Both the position numbers and the translations under genes were made by a program. A DNA stretch of 64,000 nucleotides from an uncultured Pelagibacteraceae bacterium (GTDB taxonomy: Bacteria > Pseudomonadota > Alphaproteobacteria > Pelagibacterales > Pelagibacteraceae), in the NCBI GenBank assembly GCA_902600485.1, contig CACKJD010000003.1:62001-126000 (forward strand), read 5' to 3'. Below the pieces are notes generated by a model. It searched no databases and was not told the origin of the DNA. It saw only the letters and a list, made by a program, of their open reading frames with translations. Shown here in pieces: positions 33,402-42,792 of the stretch (position 1 is the first letter of the stretch; each line of letters begins with the position of its first letter).

Positions 33402-35822
33402 ATGAGCGAAGATAATAAAGACGACGTTATAAAAAATGATAATGAAGTAAGTGAAGCTGATACTCAATCAAAAGTTGATGAAAATAATACAACTCAAGAG
33501 ATAAATCAGCCTCCTGCTGAACAAAATATTGAAAATCAACCAAATGTTGAAAACAATGAAAAACCAGATGTAAGTTCAGCCAATAATTTAACTCAATCCC
33601 CAGAAAATGATAATAAAGAACCCGAAAATAAAAATGAACACCAGGTAATACACAAAAAAGATGGTCGACTACATATATATGTAAGACAAGACAAGTATAA
33701 GGGTGAACTTAAATCAAAAAATTGGGTTGGTAGACTTTATATTGATGGAAAACAAAAAATTTCTTCATCAGGTACTCAAAATCTAGATGAAGCTATACCT
33801 ATTTTAGAAAAATGGTTTGACGACATCCACGCAGAAAGTGAGAGATTAAAAAAACAAAGTGAACAAAGTCAAATTTCATCGAATAATGAACAACAAGCAA
33901 ATTTAAAACAAGAAGAAGAAACAAAAGTCTCTTCTCTAAATGAAACGACCCCAACAACTACACAAACAGAAGTTACCGAACCACAAACAAGCCAGCCGAT
34001 TGTTAATCAAAATGTCGAAAATAAAAATGAGGAAAAAAATATTTTAAATAATAATGTTAATGAAGAAAATAAAAAAGAGCCTTCATCTACAAAAGAAAAA
34101 TTTTCAAATTTATTCGGTAAATTAAAAAATATTAAATTAAAAAAACCATCATTAGACGGAATAAAACTTCCTAAATCACCGTCAATAAAAAAGAATAATT
34201 CTCTTACAAAAGCATTAGATTTTTTAAAATCAAAAATTGGAAAATCTTCCATACAAGGTGAGGAAATAGTTGGAGTTGAATTAAATAATAAAAGTATAAG
34301 ATTAGCTCAAATTAATGCTGATAAGTCAAATCAGTGGGTTTTAGAAAAATTTTATACTCATAAAATTGATATTCCTGATGAAAGTTCTGTTTTAGAGAAT
34401 GCAGAAAAAATAACTACAGAATTAACATTAGCTATTCAAAAATCTAAAACAATCACTTCCAATGTTGCTATTTCTATACCAGTTACCAGTGCAATTATAA
34501 GAGTAGTAACTGCACCTTTGATGAAAGATGAAGAGTTACAAAAAGCTATTGAAACGAATTCTCTTTGGGAAAACTTAGTTCAATTGACTGACAACTTAGA
34601 TGATTATTCTATATTTCATCAAGTTATTAATCGAAATCAAAAAGACAACACAATGGACATTTTATTTGTTGCTTCTAAATTAGCAGATATAAATAATTAT
34701 GTTTCGATTGTAAAAGCTGCTGGATTAAATCCAGTTATAATTGATGTTAAATGTTTTGCATTAAAATCTGCTGTTGACCAAATTAATCAAATCTCAAATA
34801 AGTCAGAGGATGCGAATTTAACAGCAGTTTTAGAATTTGGATTAGATGAAAATTATTTAATGATTTTATATGATAATAATCCAATAATAACAGATATTTT
34901 CTTAAGAGGACAGGATAGAAAAATACTTCAAGGCTCACAAGATTCTGAAGAGAAAGCTGCTTTGGTTAGAAGATATGTCACTCAAGTAAAACAAGCAGTT
35001 CAAGATTTCGAGACAAAATATGAGAAAAGAATAAGAAATTTAAAAGTGGTTTCAGACTTAGATAATGTTGAAGAATATTTATCCTTTTTCAGACAAAGCC
35101 TTTTAAATGTAGGTTTTAATTTATTTGATCCTGTAGAAGGATTAAAAGTGCCACAACAATTTCAAAAAGAATTAGATTTACCTAACAGATCATATTTAAC
35201 TACATCAATCGGACTTGCATTTAGAAAGCTAGATGTCTTTGGCTATTATAAATTCGTAACTGCTGCAAAAAATATTAACTTATTACCTAATAGAAAAAGC
35301 ATGTTCCAACAGAAAAAAATGAAAGCAATTTCTGGTTTTGCTTTCAAGGGATTGGCAGCTGTAATAGGTGGAATATATTTAATTTTATTTACTTTATCTT
35401 TTTGGAACATTCATTCTTATAATAAAAAACTAAAAAATTACACGCAAGTTCAGCAGACCCATTCTGAAAAAATGGTCGAGTTAAAAAAAATATCTAAGCA
35501 ACTAAATCTCATGCAAACAACTTTAAAATTAAGCAACAGTCTTAAATCTAATAAAGAATTAAGTTATAGAGTTCTTGCTCAGATAGCATCAAGTGTCCCA
35601 ACTAGAGTAAGATTTGATCAGGTGGAATATAATGGAACTAATTTAGTGACGATCCAAGGAATAGCAGCAAGCGACCAAGATATATTAAAGTTTATTGAAA
35701 ACTTAGGAAGTAAAAAACTGATTGATCAGGCATCACTTTCCTCTATGAGATTACCTCAGAGAGTTCAAGGAGGCGCAACAATGAAAGGATTTAGAATTTT
35801 TGTAAAAGTTAAAAATATATAG
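33402..35822 (+). CDS. PilM-PilN fusion of type IV pilus assembly, with extra N-terminal domain
   Basis: 806 aa from the ATG at 33402; an in-frame GTG at 33360 lies inside the last repeat and is rejected. Residues about 1-80 are acidic Asn/Gln-rich and disordered, about 80-146 form a small basic/aromatic domain (HIYVRQDKYKGEL; NWVGRLYIDGKQ), and about 150-280 are disordered. From about 287 an actin-like PilM fold begins (EIVGVELNNKSIRLAQI), followed by an inner-membrane helix at about 648-670 and a PilN-like periplasmic part with coiled coil and ferredoxin-like fold. PilM and PilN are separate proteins in most pilus systems. It starts the PilO/PilP/secretin operon. Confidence 0.85.
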   Translation: MSEDNKDDVIKNDNEVSEADTQSKVDENNTTQEINQPPAEQNIENQPNVENNEKPDVSSANNLTQSPENDNKEPENKNEHQVIHKKDGRLHIYVRQDKYKGELKSKNWVGRLYIDGKQKISSSGTQNLDEAIPILEKWFDDIHAESERLKKQSEQSQISSNNEQQANLKQEEETKVSSLNETTPTTTQTEVTEPQTSQPIVNQNVENKNEEKNILNNNVNEENKKEPSSTKEKFSNLFGKLKNIKLKKPSLDGIKLPKSPSIKKNNSLTKALDFLKSKIGKSSIQGEEIVGVELNNKSIRLAQINADKSNQWVLEKFYTHKIDIPDESSVLENAEKITTELTLAIQKSKTITSNVAISIPVTSAIIRVVTAPLMKDEELQKAIETNSLWENLVQLTDNLDDYSIFHQVINRNQKDNTMDILFVASKLADINNYVSIVKAAGLNPVIIDVKCFALKSAVDQINQISNKSEDANLTAVLEFGLDENYLMILYDNNPIITDIFLRGQDRKILQGSQDSEEKAALVRRYVTQVKQAVQDFETKYEKRIRNLKVVSDLDNVEEYLSFFRQSLLNVGFNLFDPVEGLKVPQQFQKELDLPNRSYLTTSIGLAFRKLDVFGYYKFVTAAKNINLLPNRKSMFQQKKMKAISGFAFKGLAAVIGGIYLILFTLSFWNIHSYNKKLKNYTQVQQTHSEKMVELKKISKQLNLMQTTLKLSNSLKSNKELSYRVLAQIASSVPTRVRFDQVEYNGTNLVTIQGIAASDQDILKFIENLGSKKLIDQASLSSMRLPQRVQGGATMKGFRIFVKVKNI

Positions 35823-35824
35823 TT

Positions 35825-36520
35825 ATGAATTTAAATATTGATTTAAAAAACATTGATTTAAAAAACATTAAGCTTGAGGATATTCAGGCGAAATTAAAGA
35901 ATGTTGATAAAAAAACCTGGATCAAACTTGGTATTTCTGTTGGTGCTGTCGTATTCTTTTTAATTATTTTTTATGGAGTTTTAAATCCAATTGTTAATAA
36001 AAAGAAAGCACAATTGGACGATATGAATTTAAAAATAGAGGAAACTAATAAGTTTATTAATGATATTAATGTTGCTAATGCAAAGATTAAAAAATTAAAA
36101 CCTAGGTATGAACAATATTCAACATTATTTCACACAAGGGCTGAGGTGGAAGGTTTATATCAAACTTTAAGTGAATTTGCTGGTGCAAATAATCTAGTAA
36201 TTTCAAAAATTGAAAAAAGGCAAATTCAACAAGTTACAAAGGCGGCTGCTATAGCTAAAGCAACAGGTAAAAAGGCAAAAACAAACAATGCAAAAACTAA
36301 AGCTAAAAAAGCAAATGTTGCTTATTTTACTATTCCTGTAGATTTTGAAATAACAGGCAATTTTATCGGTTATATCAAGTTTAAGAGACAGTTATCACTA
36401 TCACAAAAGATGTTAAACTTTGACAAAGAGAGCATCAAAGTGGTAAAAGGAGATTCAACCGGGGCGATAAAAGTAAATGGAACATTAACAATAGTAGGTT
36501 TAACAGATGAATTTTTTTAA
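35825..36520 (+). CDS. PilO-like inner-membrane pilus alignment protein
   Basis: 231 aa. One membrane helix at about residues 33-54 (LGISVGAVVFFLIIFYGVL) follows a short cytoplasmic N-terminus that begins with a duplicated LKNIDLKNI segment. A coiled coil (about 60-95) leads to a periplasmic ferredoxin-like domain. A Lys/Ala-rich insert (about 137-165) interrupts that domain. PilO pairs with PilN to link the inner-membrane platform with the secretin. It follows the PilM-PilN fusion after 2 bases and overlaps the pilP-like gene by 14 bases. Size and position fit PilO/MshJ; sequence identity in this family is always low. Confidence 0.8.
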   Translation: MNLNIDLKNIDLKNIKLEDIQAKLKNVDKKTWIKLGISVGAVVFFLIIFYGVLNPIVNKKKAQLDDMNLKIEETNKFINDINVANAKIKKLKPRYEQYSTLFHTRAEVEGLYQTLSEFAGANNLVISKIEKRQIQQVTKAAAIAKATGKKAKTNNAKTKAKKANVAYFTIPVDFEITGNFIGYIKFKRQLSLSQKMLNFDKESIKVVKGDSTGAIKVNGTLTIVGLTDEFF

Positions 36521-37013
36521 AATAATTTTAATCCTGTTAATTTATTCACTTTATTCAAATTTGGTGCAAGCCGATAGTCATGACAAAGACAAAAACATTA
36601 TAGAAAAAGCAAAAGAAATTAATAAAAAAGTTAAAGCTGAACAAGCAATTCAAAGTGCAAATATAAGTTCTGAGGTAGGTAATGAAGAACCTTTACCCTT
36701 AAACGACCCATTTGTTGGTGATGGCTCTTTAGGAGGTGGAAATTCAATTAAACTAATAGCAGCAACCGACGAAGATCGAAAAGATCTAAGTGTTTTTAAT
36801 TATAAACTTGTTGGTGTTGTTGAGGGGGGTGAAAATATGTTTGCATCATTAATAGATGAAAATGGTGATGTATTAACTTTAGCGCTATTTGAGGAATTAA
36901 CACCAGGTGTAAGATTAATAGCACTTGATACTAAAGAAATTGTTTTTGAAAGAGAAAAAGACTCTTTAGTAGTTATAAATTTTAAAAACCAAATAATAGA
37001 GAGAAATAAATAA
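36507..37013 (+). CDS. PilP-like periplasmic protein
   Basis: 168 aa with an N-terminal signal sequence (NFFKIILILLIYSLYSNLVQA) and no lipobox Cys. The middle carries NDPFVGDG, the short pattern ahead of the beta domain in PilP/MshK relatives. The C-terminal part from about residue 95 (YKLVGVVEGGENMFASLIDENGDVL) forms the beta-rich PilP/GspC homology-region fold. It would connect PilN-PilO to the secretin. It overlaps the PilO gene by 14 bases and sits 2 bases before the secretin gene. Confidence 0.78.
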   Translation: MNFFKIILILLIYSLYSNLVQADSHDKDKNIIEKAKEINKKVKAEQAIQSANISSEVGNEEPLPLNDPFVGDGSLGGGNSIKLIAATDEDRKDLSVFNYKLVGVVEGGENMFASLIDENGDVLTLALFEELTPGVRLIALDTKEIVFEREKDSLVVINFKNQIIERNK

Positions 37014-37015
37014 TA

Positions 37016-38569
37016 ATGAGAACAAATTATTATAAAATTATAATCAGTTTGATTTTCGTTACATTTTTAGTGACAGGTTGTGCACAACCAGGAAAAAAAG
37101 TTAAAGGTTTTAAACATAATACACCTCTTATTAAAACAGACGTAAAAGAATTTGGAAAAGCAGAACTTGAAAAAGATGCAAAAATGGGACCTGTTCCAGT
37201 TGAAGCAGACGTTATTAAATTACAAAAAAGAAAAAAAATATCATCGGTTAAAGAGAGGAATTATCTATTAATCTCAGAAGATTATCCAAAATTAAAACAA
37301 AATATTACCTTTAAGTTTCAAAACATGGACTATGAAGAAGCGATGAACTTAATGGCTAAAATTGGTGGAATTAATATTCTTGTTGGCGAGGATGTTGCAG
37401 GTTCAGTTACTGCAGAGTTAATAAATGTTCCATGGGATAAAGCTTTTAACGCGTTACTCGATATGAAAAATTATGCAGCGGATATAGATGTAAACAGTAA
37501 TATTATAAGAGTTGCAACACCGGCAACGCTTACATCACAAGAAAGTTATAAATCTGCAAGAGCTCAGGCTGTTAAGAAAAAAGTAGAACTAGAAGACTCT
37601 GTTGAGCCCATCGTCTCAGAAATTTTTAGATTGTATTATATTTCACCAACAGAAGCTAAAAAAACAATAACGGAATTATTTACATCAACCTCAGCATCAG
37701 GAGCATTTGTTCCAATACAAGTCACAGAAGAACCAACAACAAGATCAATTATTGTAAGAGGGAAAGAAAAAGATTTAGATGTTGTAGACAAAGTTGTTCG
37801 AGAAATTGATGTTCGAACAAAACAAGTTTTAATGGAAGCATTTATAGTTGAGGCAACTTCTAGTTTCGAACGTGCTTTAGGAACAAAATTAGGGGGAGCT
37901 TATACAAGAAATAGAGAAAGAGTTGGAGGAAGCATAGGCACATCAACCGTTGGTGAAACAGAGGGCGGCGGAGGAGCTATCTCAGCTGATACAGCTGCGA
38001 TAGGTTCATCTAATGATACTTTATTTCAATCAGGTGCTGTAGGAGCTGCAACTAGCGGCATTGGAATCTTAAGAAGAACAGGTTCAGCAGTCTTAAAAGT
38101 TCAATTAGATGCATTAGAAACTGAGGGAATAAGTAAAACAATTTCAAATCCAAAATTATTTTCTTTAGATAACCAAACAGCACAAATTAAACAAGGTGTT
38201 CAAATTCAATTACCTGGAAGTGGTGATAGTGCACCTCAGTTAGTTGATGCTGCTTTAATCTTAAAAATAAAACCAAGTATTATTGGTGATGGGAACGTGC
38301 TTTTGGAAATACAAGTTAATAACGACACTCCAGATAGAACTAATCCAGGTGCAGTTGGTATAAATAAAATGGAAATTACCACAAAGTTATTAGTAGCTGA
38401 TGGCGATATTGTTGTAATTGGTGGTATTAAAAAGAATGACGTTGCTAGTTCAAAAGATGCTGTTCCAGGAGTTTCTAAAGTGCCTATTTTAGGAAAAATG
38501 TTTCAAGGTAACCAAAAATCAGATAAACTAAATGAATTGTTGGTGTTTATAGCGCCGAGAATTTTATAA
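37016..38569 (+). CDS. PilQ/MshL-type secretin (outer-membrane pilus pore)
   Basis: 517 aa, shorter than PilQ of about 700 and closer to MshL. The lipoprotein signal ends VTGC with the lipidated Cys at residue 22. N-domain repeats follow: TFKFQNMDYEEAMNLMAKIGGINIL (N0/STN-type, about 97-121) and an N1-like ring domain with RSIIVRGKEKDLDVVDKVVREIDVR. The C-terminal secretin barrel runs from about 275 and includes KTISNPKLFSLDNQTAQIKQG and VPILGKMF. It forms the multimeric gated pore through which the pilus leaves. The pore-lining segment is Gly/Ser-rich. No separate pilotin gene is visible. Confidence 0.93.
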   Translation: MRTNYYKIIISLIFVTFLVTGCAQPGKKVKGFKHNTPLIKTDVKEFGKAELEKDAKMGPVPVEADVIKLQKRKKISSVKERNYLLISEDYPKLKQNITFKFQNMDYEEAMNLMAKIGGINILVGEDVAGSVTAELINVPWDKAFNALLDMKNYAADIDVNSNIIRVATPATLTSQESYKSARAQAVKKKVELEDSVEPIVSEIFRLYYISPTEAKKTITELFTSTSASGAFVPIQVTEEPTTRSIIVRGKEKDLDVVDKVVREIDVRTKQVLMEAFIVEATSSFERALGTKLGGAYTRNRERVGGSIGTSTVGETEGGGGAISADTAAIGSSNDTLFQSGAVGAATSGIGILRRTGSAVLKVQLDALETEGISKTISNPKLFSLDNQTAQIKQGVQIQLPGSGDSAPQLVDAALILKIKPSIIGDGNVLLEIQVNNDTPDRTNPGAVGINKMEITTKLLVADGDIVVIGGIKKNDVASSKDAVPGVSKVPILGKMFQGNQKSDKLNELLVFIAPRIL

Positions 38570-38575
38570 TTTTTT

Positions 38576-40327
38576 ATGCTTAAAATTAGTAGAGAAAGTG
38601 AAATTAATTTAATCAACGTATTGATTGATAATGATGTTATTTCAGGAAAAGATTTAATTAATATTAAGAAAAAAAGCTCTGAAGGCAATAAATCACAAAT
38701 TGAGGCTGTTTTTGATCTTAAACTTACTGATGAACAAAAAATATTAGATATTTTAGTTAAGGAACAGAATCTAGATATAATTGATTTAAAAAAAGTACAA
38801 GTCTCTCCGGATATAAAGACAGTATTACCTTCGAATTACATAAAGGTAAATTTTGTTGCTCCATTTAAAATGGATAAAAAAACACTTCATATTGCAATCC
38901 CAGATAGTTCTAAGTTAGCTCTAATGAGAAATTTAAAAGCGATTACAAAAAAAAATATAGAGTTGCACGCAGCACCTTTAAGCCAAATTTCTGAGTTTAT
39001 AGAAAAAATATCTAGTGAGAGCGGTGAAGTTACTACAGCAACAATAAGAGAAGAAAATAGAGAAAAGCAAAAAACTTTTGATTCAGATTTAGGTGACGCC
39101 GGTGAAGTATTAGAAAAAGCACCAGAGGAAGATGTAGAAGCAATAGAAAATGAATCTGAGGTAATTAAGTTTAGTACAGCGGTAGTTGCCGAAGCAATTA
39201 AGAAGGGCGTCAGCGATATTCATATCGAGCCTTATAGGTTTACATCTAGAGTAAGATATCGACTTGATGGAATGTTACAAGAACAAGAACAATATAAACA
39301 ATTTTTACATGATAATTATGGTGCAGTTGTAACTCGTTTTAAAATCATGGGTAAACTAGATATTGCAGAACGTAGACTACCACAGGACGGTGCAATTAAT
39401 TTTAAAATAGAAGGGAAGGTGGTTGACCTTCGTTTATCTATTTTGCCAACAGCAAGTAATGAGAGAATTGTAATGCGTATCTTGAATAAAGATGCCGGAG
39501 ACATAACTCTTGAACAATTAAATTTTGAAGAACAAGATTTAAAAAGTCTGAGAAAATCAATTCACTCCACACAAGGTCTTATATTAGTTACTGGACCAAC
39601 TGGATCAGGAAAATCAACTACTCTTTATAGTATTCTGAAAGAAGTGAGCAAACCTCACTTAAATATTTTAACCGCAGAAGATCCTGTTGAATATGAATTA
39701 GATGGTGTTGGACAGGTTCAAATTAAAGATCATATTGGTTTAACATTTGCCTCAGCACTAAGATCTTTTTTAAGACAAGACCCAGAAATAATTTTAGTTG
39801 GAGAGATGCGGGATAAGGAAACTGTTGATATAGGATTGAAAGCAGCACTTACAGGTCACTTAGTTTTTAGTACCCTTCACACTAATGATGCACCAAGTAC
39901 GATTACAAGATTGCAAAACATGGGAACGCCTGATTATCTAATTAGTGCTGCAACTCAACTAGTTGTTGCTCAAAGACTTGCTAGAAAAAATTGTAAAAAT
40001 TGTAAAATTCCAGATGACGATGTAAATCCTAAAGTATTACAAGATTTAGGATTTAGTGCAGAGCAAGCATCAAGAGTTAAAGCAATCAAAGGAAAAGGGT
40101 GTGAAACTTGTAGTAATACTGGATACAAAGGTAGACAAGGAATTTATGAAATATTAGTTGTTTCAAAACCTTTAAAAGAAGCAATTTTGAGAAAAGCCAC
40201 TACACCTGAACTAAGACAGATTGCTGTAAAAGAAGGTTTTCAAACAATGCAAGATATGGGAAAAAGATTAATTGCTAGTGGAGATCTAAATTTTAGAGAA
40301 TATGAAAGAGTTCTCTCAAACGAATAA
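38576..40327 (+). CDS. PilB/MshE-type pilus extension ATPase
   Basis: 583 aa. The N-terminal about 160 residues hold a MshEN/T2SSE_N-type domain, which in some MshE proteins binds c-di-GMP; the binding residues were not verified here. The ATPase core has Walker A GPTGSGKSTTLYS, the Asp box ILTAEDPVEYELDGVGQVQ, Walker B RQDPEIILVGEMRDKET and the His box GHLVFSTLHTNDAPST. A tetracysteine zinc motif (CKNCKIP; CETCSNTGYKGR) follows. It powers pilin addition and is encoded next to its platform protein, PilC. Confidence 0.95.
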   Translation: MLKISRESEINLINVLIDNDVISGKDLINIKKKSSEGNKSQIEAVFDLKLTDEQKILDILVKEQNLDIIDLKKVQVSPDIKTVLPSNYIKVNFVAPFKMDKKTLHIAIPDSSKLALMRNLKAITKKNIELHAAPLSQISEFIEKISSESGEVTTATIREENREKQKTFDSDLGDAGEVLEKAPEEDVEAIENESEVIKFSTAVVAEAIKKGVSDIHIEPYRFTSRVRYRLDGMLQEQEQYKQFLHDNYGAVVTRFKIMGKLDIAERRLPQDGAINFKIEGKVVDLRLSILPTASNERIVMRILNKDAGDITLEQLNFEEQDLKSLRKSIHSTQGLILVTGPTGSGKSTTLYSILKEVSKPHLNILTAEDPVEYELDGVGQVQIKDHIGLTFASALRSFLRQDPEIILVGEMRDKETVDIGLKAALTGHLVFSTLHTNDAPSTITRLQNMGTPDYLISAATQLVVAQRLARKNCKNCKIPDDDVNPKVLQDLGFSAEQASRVKAIKGKGCETCSNTGYKGRQGIYEILVVSKPLKEAILRKATTPELRQIAVKEGFQTMQDMGKRLIASGDLNFREYERVLSNE

Positions 40328-40342
40328 AATAATTAATTTGTT

Positions 40343-41587
40343 ATGGATACTTTTGCATATAAAGGAATTTCTGACGGTAAGTATGTAGAAGGTGAAATTG
40401 AGGCCATTAATTCCGATGAGGCTTCTCACAAACTCAAAGAACAAAAAATAATAATCACTAATTTAGTTAGAGCTGCCAAAGGTAAAAAAAAAGATGAAAA
40501 AAAAGGTGAAAAGAAGAAAAGTAGTTTTTCTTTATTTGGCAAAAAGAAAGCAAAAGTTGAAGATGTTTTGATTTTTTCCAAGCAATTTGCAACTATGGTT
40601 AAGGCAGGATTGCCAATTCTTCAAGTTTTAACAATGTTGAGAGATCAGCTTGAAAGCCCTGCAATGAAAGAGGTTGTAGAGGATATTAGAAAAAGTTTGG
40701 AGGGTGGAGTTACTCTCTCAAAGTGTTTCGAGAAATATCCTGAACTGTTTGATAATATATATGTCAATCTAATTAAAGCAGGTGAAGCCAGCGGTAAGCT
40801 GGATGTTTTCTTATTAAAGATTGTAGATTCTCTTGAAAAAAAAGAAAATATTAAGAAAAAAATTAAAGGTGCACTAATGTATCCAGGTATTATGTTCACA
40901 GTCGCAATTACCGTTAGTGCCTTCATGTTAATAAAAGTAGTTCCAGTTTTTGCTAAAATGTATGATGGAATGGGGATAGAGCTACCTGCAGCAACTGCAA
41001 CAATCATGGCAATGAGTGATTTTTTAAGAGGAGCGGGAGGGATGATACTGCTCTTAAGTATTATAACTTTTGTAATCACTTTTAGGTATTTAACTGCAAG
41101 AAATGAAAAGTTAAAATACGCTTGGCATAAGCAAGTTTTAAAACTTCCTATATTCGGCGACATGATATTAAAATCTATGTTGGCAAGAATTTCCTTAATT
41201 ATGGGAAATTTAAGTGCAGCAGGTGTGAACTTGTTAGAAAGTATAGAAATCGCAAAATCTGTAAGTAACAATGTTGTTGTATTAGAGTCTTTAGAAAATG
41301 TTAAGAAAGGTGTTTTCTCAGGAGATACTTTGACAAAATTATTTTTGAGAGATCCACTTTTTCCTCCAACATTTAGTCAATTAATATCTGTAGGCGAACA
41401 AACAGGACAACTTGATGAAATGTTTGGATCAGTTGCGAAATATTATGAAGCAGAATTTGATACTGTAGTTGAAAATTTATCTGCTTTAATTGAACCAATT
41501 ATGATTGTCTTTATGGGTTTAATGATTGGTGGATTAATGATTGCAATGTACTCTCCAATATTTAACGTAGGTGCTTTAATTGGTTAA
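40343..41587 (+). CDS. PilC/MshG-type inner-membrane platform protein
   Basis: 414 aa with two GspF (T2SSF) domains. The first has FSKQFATMVKAGLPILQVLTM and GVTLSKCFEKYPELFDNIYVNLI, and the second repeats this pattern (ISLIMGNLSAAGVNLLESIEIAKSV; FPPTFSQLISVGEQTGQL). Membrane segments are at about 180-205, 230-250 and 385-410. A Lys-rich linker (about 45-75) separates a short N-terminal domain. It couples the extension ATPase to the growing pilus. It starts 15 bases after the ATPase gene and is the last gene of this plus-strand run; the next genes on the minus strand are the partner-switching operon. Confidence 0.95.
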   Translation: MDTFAYKGISDGKYVEGEIEAINSDEASHKLKEQKIIITNLVRAAKGKKKDEKKGEKKKSSFSLFGKKKAKVEDVLIFSKQFATMVKAGLPILQVLTMLRDQLESPAMKEVVEDIRKSLEGGVTLSKCFEKYPELFDNIYVNLIKAGEASGKLDVFLLKIVDSLEKKENIKKKIKGALMYPGIMFTVAITVSAFMLIKVVPVFAKMYDGMGIELPAATATIMAMSDFLRGAGGMILLLSIITFVITFRYLTARNEKLKYAWHKQVLKLPIFGDMILKSMLARISLIMGNLSAAGVNLLESIEIAKSVSNNVVVLESLENVKKGVFSGDTLTKLFLRDPLFPPTFSQLISVGEQTGQLDEMFGSVAKYYEAEFDTVVENLSALIEPIMIVFMGLMIGGLMIAMYSPIFNVGALIG

Positions 41588-41590
41588 AAA

Positions 41591-42022
41591 TTATAATTGT
41601 TTAGTTAAAACCAAATGATTGATCCAAGGTTTTTTTCCATCCTTAAATTCTACAGCATCCATTATTTCTTGAATAAAAAATGTGCCTAAGCCCCCAGGCT
41701 TAACATTGTCTATTTCTCTGTGTTTTACTTTCTTTGGATCTACTGGAGTACCTCTATCATAAAATGCAATTTGGAGTTTGTTATTTTCACAACTGATTTC
41801 TACCACCATTAATTCATTTGGTTTAGCGGCATTTTTAAAAGCATGCTTCACAATATTTTGTGCAGCCTCAGCAATAGCTAATACTAACTCATCTTTTAAT
41901 TCTTGTTGAATATGAAGTTTTTCAAAAACATCCCTACAAAAAGTTCTTACCTCTCTTAAACTAGATGTGTCTACTAAAAATGCTTTTTTTTCTGTATGAT
42001 CTTGGTGAGCAATTTCACTCAT
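41591..42022 (-). CDS. RsbW/SpoIIAB-type anti-sigma-like serine kinase
   Basis: 143 aa, a stand-alone HATPase_c_2 (GHKL) domain. The N box is LAIAEAAQNIVKHAF, with E52 and N56. The G1 box is FYDRGTP (D89-x-G91) and the G2 box PGGLGTFFIQ (110-119). In Bacillus this family phosphorylates a STAS antagonist and binds a sigma factor. Here it lies 6 bases after two STAS genes in one operon, so both are its likely substrates. No sigma factor is in the window, so its output partner is unknown; a non-sigma target as in HsbR/HsbA-type systems is possible. Confidence 0.92.
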   Translation of the reverse strand: MSEIAHQDHTEKKAFLVDTSSLREVRTFCRDVFEKLHIQQELKDELVLAIAEAAQNIVKHAFKNAAKPNELMVVEISCENNKLQIAFYDRGTPVDPKKVKHREIDNVKPGGLGTFFIQEIMDAVEFKDGKKPWINHLVLTKQL

Positions 42023-42028
42023 AAAATT

Positions 42029-42328
42029 TTATTCTAGGTTTAGTATTTGTTCTAATTTTGCCATCATAATAACTTTAAGAACAGACTTGCTCACATCTTT
42101 GATTATTACTTTTGTACTTTTTTCTAACGCCTTTTGATGACTTTCAATTAATACAGATATTCCTGAAGAGTCCATGTATTGCACATTACTTAAATTTAAA
42201 TGAACTTCTTTCCCAGCATCGATATGAGGAAAAATTACTTCTTTTGCTTTTTCCGTTACATCCATGTCTATCTCACCATCAAGATGGATAGTTGCTATAT
42301 TTCCTTCTTCAGTAACTTTGTAACTCAT
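42029..42328 (-). CDS. RsbV/SpoIIAA-type STAS anti-sigma antagonist, copy B
   Basis: 99 aa, a single STAS domain. The phosphorylation motif is YMDSSGISVLI, with probable phospho-Ser S54 (D53-S54-S55-G56). Hydrophobic beta-strand segments IATIHLDGEIDMDV and KEVHLNLSNVQ are typical. The ATG overlaps the end of copy A (ATGA), and the kinase starts 6 bases downstream. Together with copy A it gives the kinase two substrates, a possible OR- or ratio-type switch. It should be dephosphorylated by one or more PP2C proteins in this window. Confidence 0.93.
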   Translation of the reverse strand: MSYKVTEEGNIATIHLDGEIDMDVTEKAKEVIFPHIDAGKEVHLNLSNVQYMDSSGISVLIESHQKALEKSTKVIIKDVSKSVLKVIMMAKLEQILNLE

Positions 42329-42609
42329 AAAAATTTCCTCGCCATTGCTAAAACTTTTTCAACTGGTTTACTAACTTCAACCAATTCAAATTTTGTATTT
42401 TTTTGTTCAGATAATTTTTTACTTTCGATTAATACAGAAATTCCAGATGAATCCATGTAATCAACTTTACTTAAATTTAAATGCACCTCATGTCCTGCTT
42501 CAATTAAAGGTAAGATTGTTTGCCTTGCTTTATCTGCCACATCCATATCAATTTCTCCCGTTAAGTGAACTATTCTTGAGTTTCCTTCCTCTTCAATTTT
42601 ATATGACAT
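42325..42609 (-). CDS. RsbV/SpoIIAA-type STAS anti-sigma antagonist, copy A
   Basis: 94 aa, paralogue of copy B. The first 60 residues run in parallel (MSYKIEEEGN versus MSYKVTEEGN, and the same YMDSSGISVLIES block with S54), then the C-terminal helices diverge (SKKLSEQKNTKFELVEVSKPVEK). Both keep the phosphorylatable Ser, so neither is decayed. It is the first gene of the minus-strand operon copy A - copy B - kinase, divergent from the pilin genes across 183 bases that must carry both promoters. Confidence 0.93.
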   Translation of the reverse strand: MSYKIEEEGNSRIVHLTGEIDMDVADKARQTILPLIEAGHEVHLNLSKVDYMDSSGISVLIESKKLSEQKNTKFELVEVSKPVEKVLAMARKFL

Positions 42610-42792
42610 ATTTTATGATTAGTTTAACAAATTTTTAATAATGCTCAATATGATCAGATAAAACAATTTTTATCCAGAAAAAAAATTTTTGACTATAAAA
42701 TAAAGAAATTAAAGGGTTTTAAAGTATTTACATATAGAAAAAATATTTATAAAAATTACATTATATTAATATTAATAAATAAAGAGGTTTAA

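Noticed and set aside
40645-41271. A 208-residue minus-strand frame inside pilC
   Set aside because: It is a shadow of a strongly conserved GspF-domain gene, and the frame has no recognisable domain.
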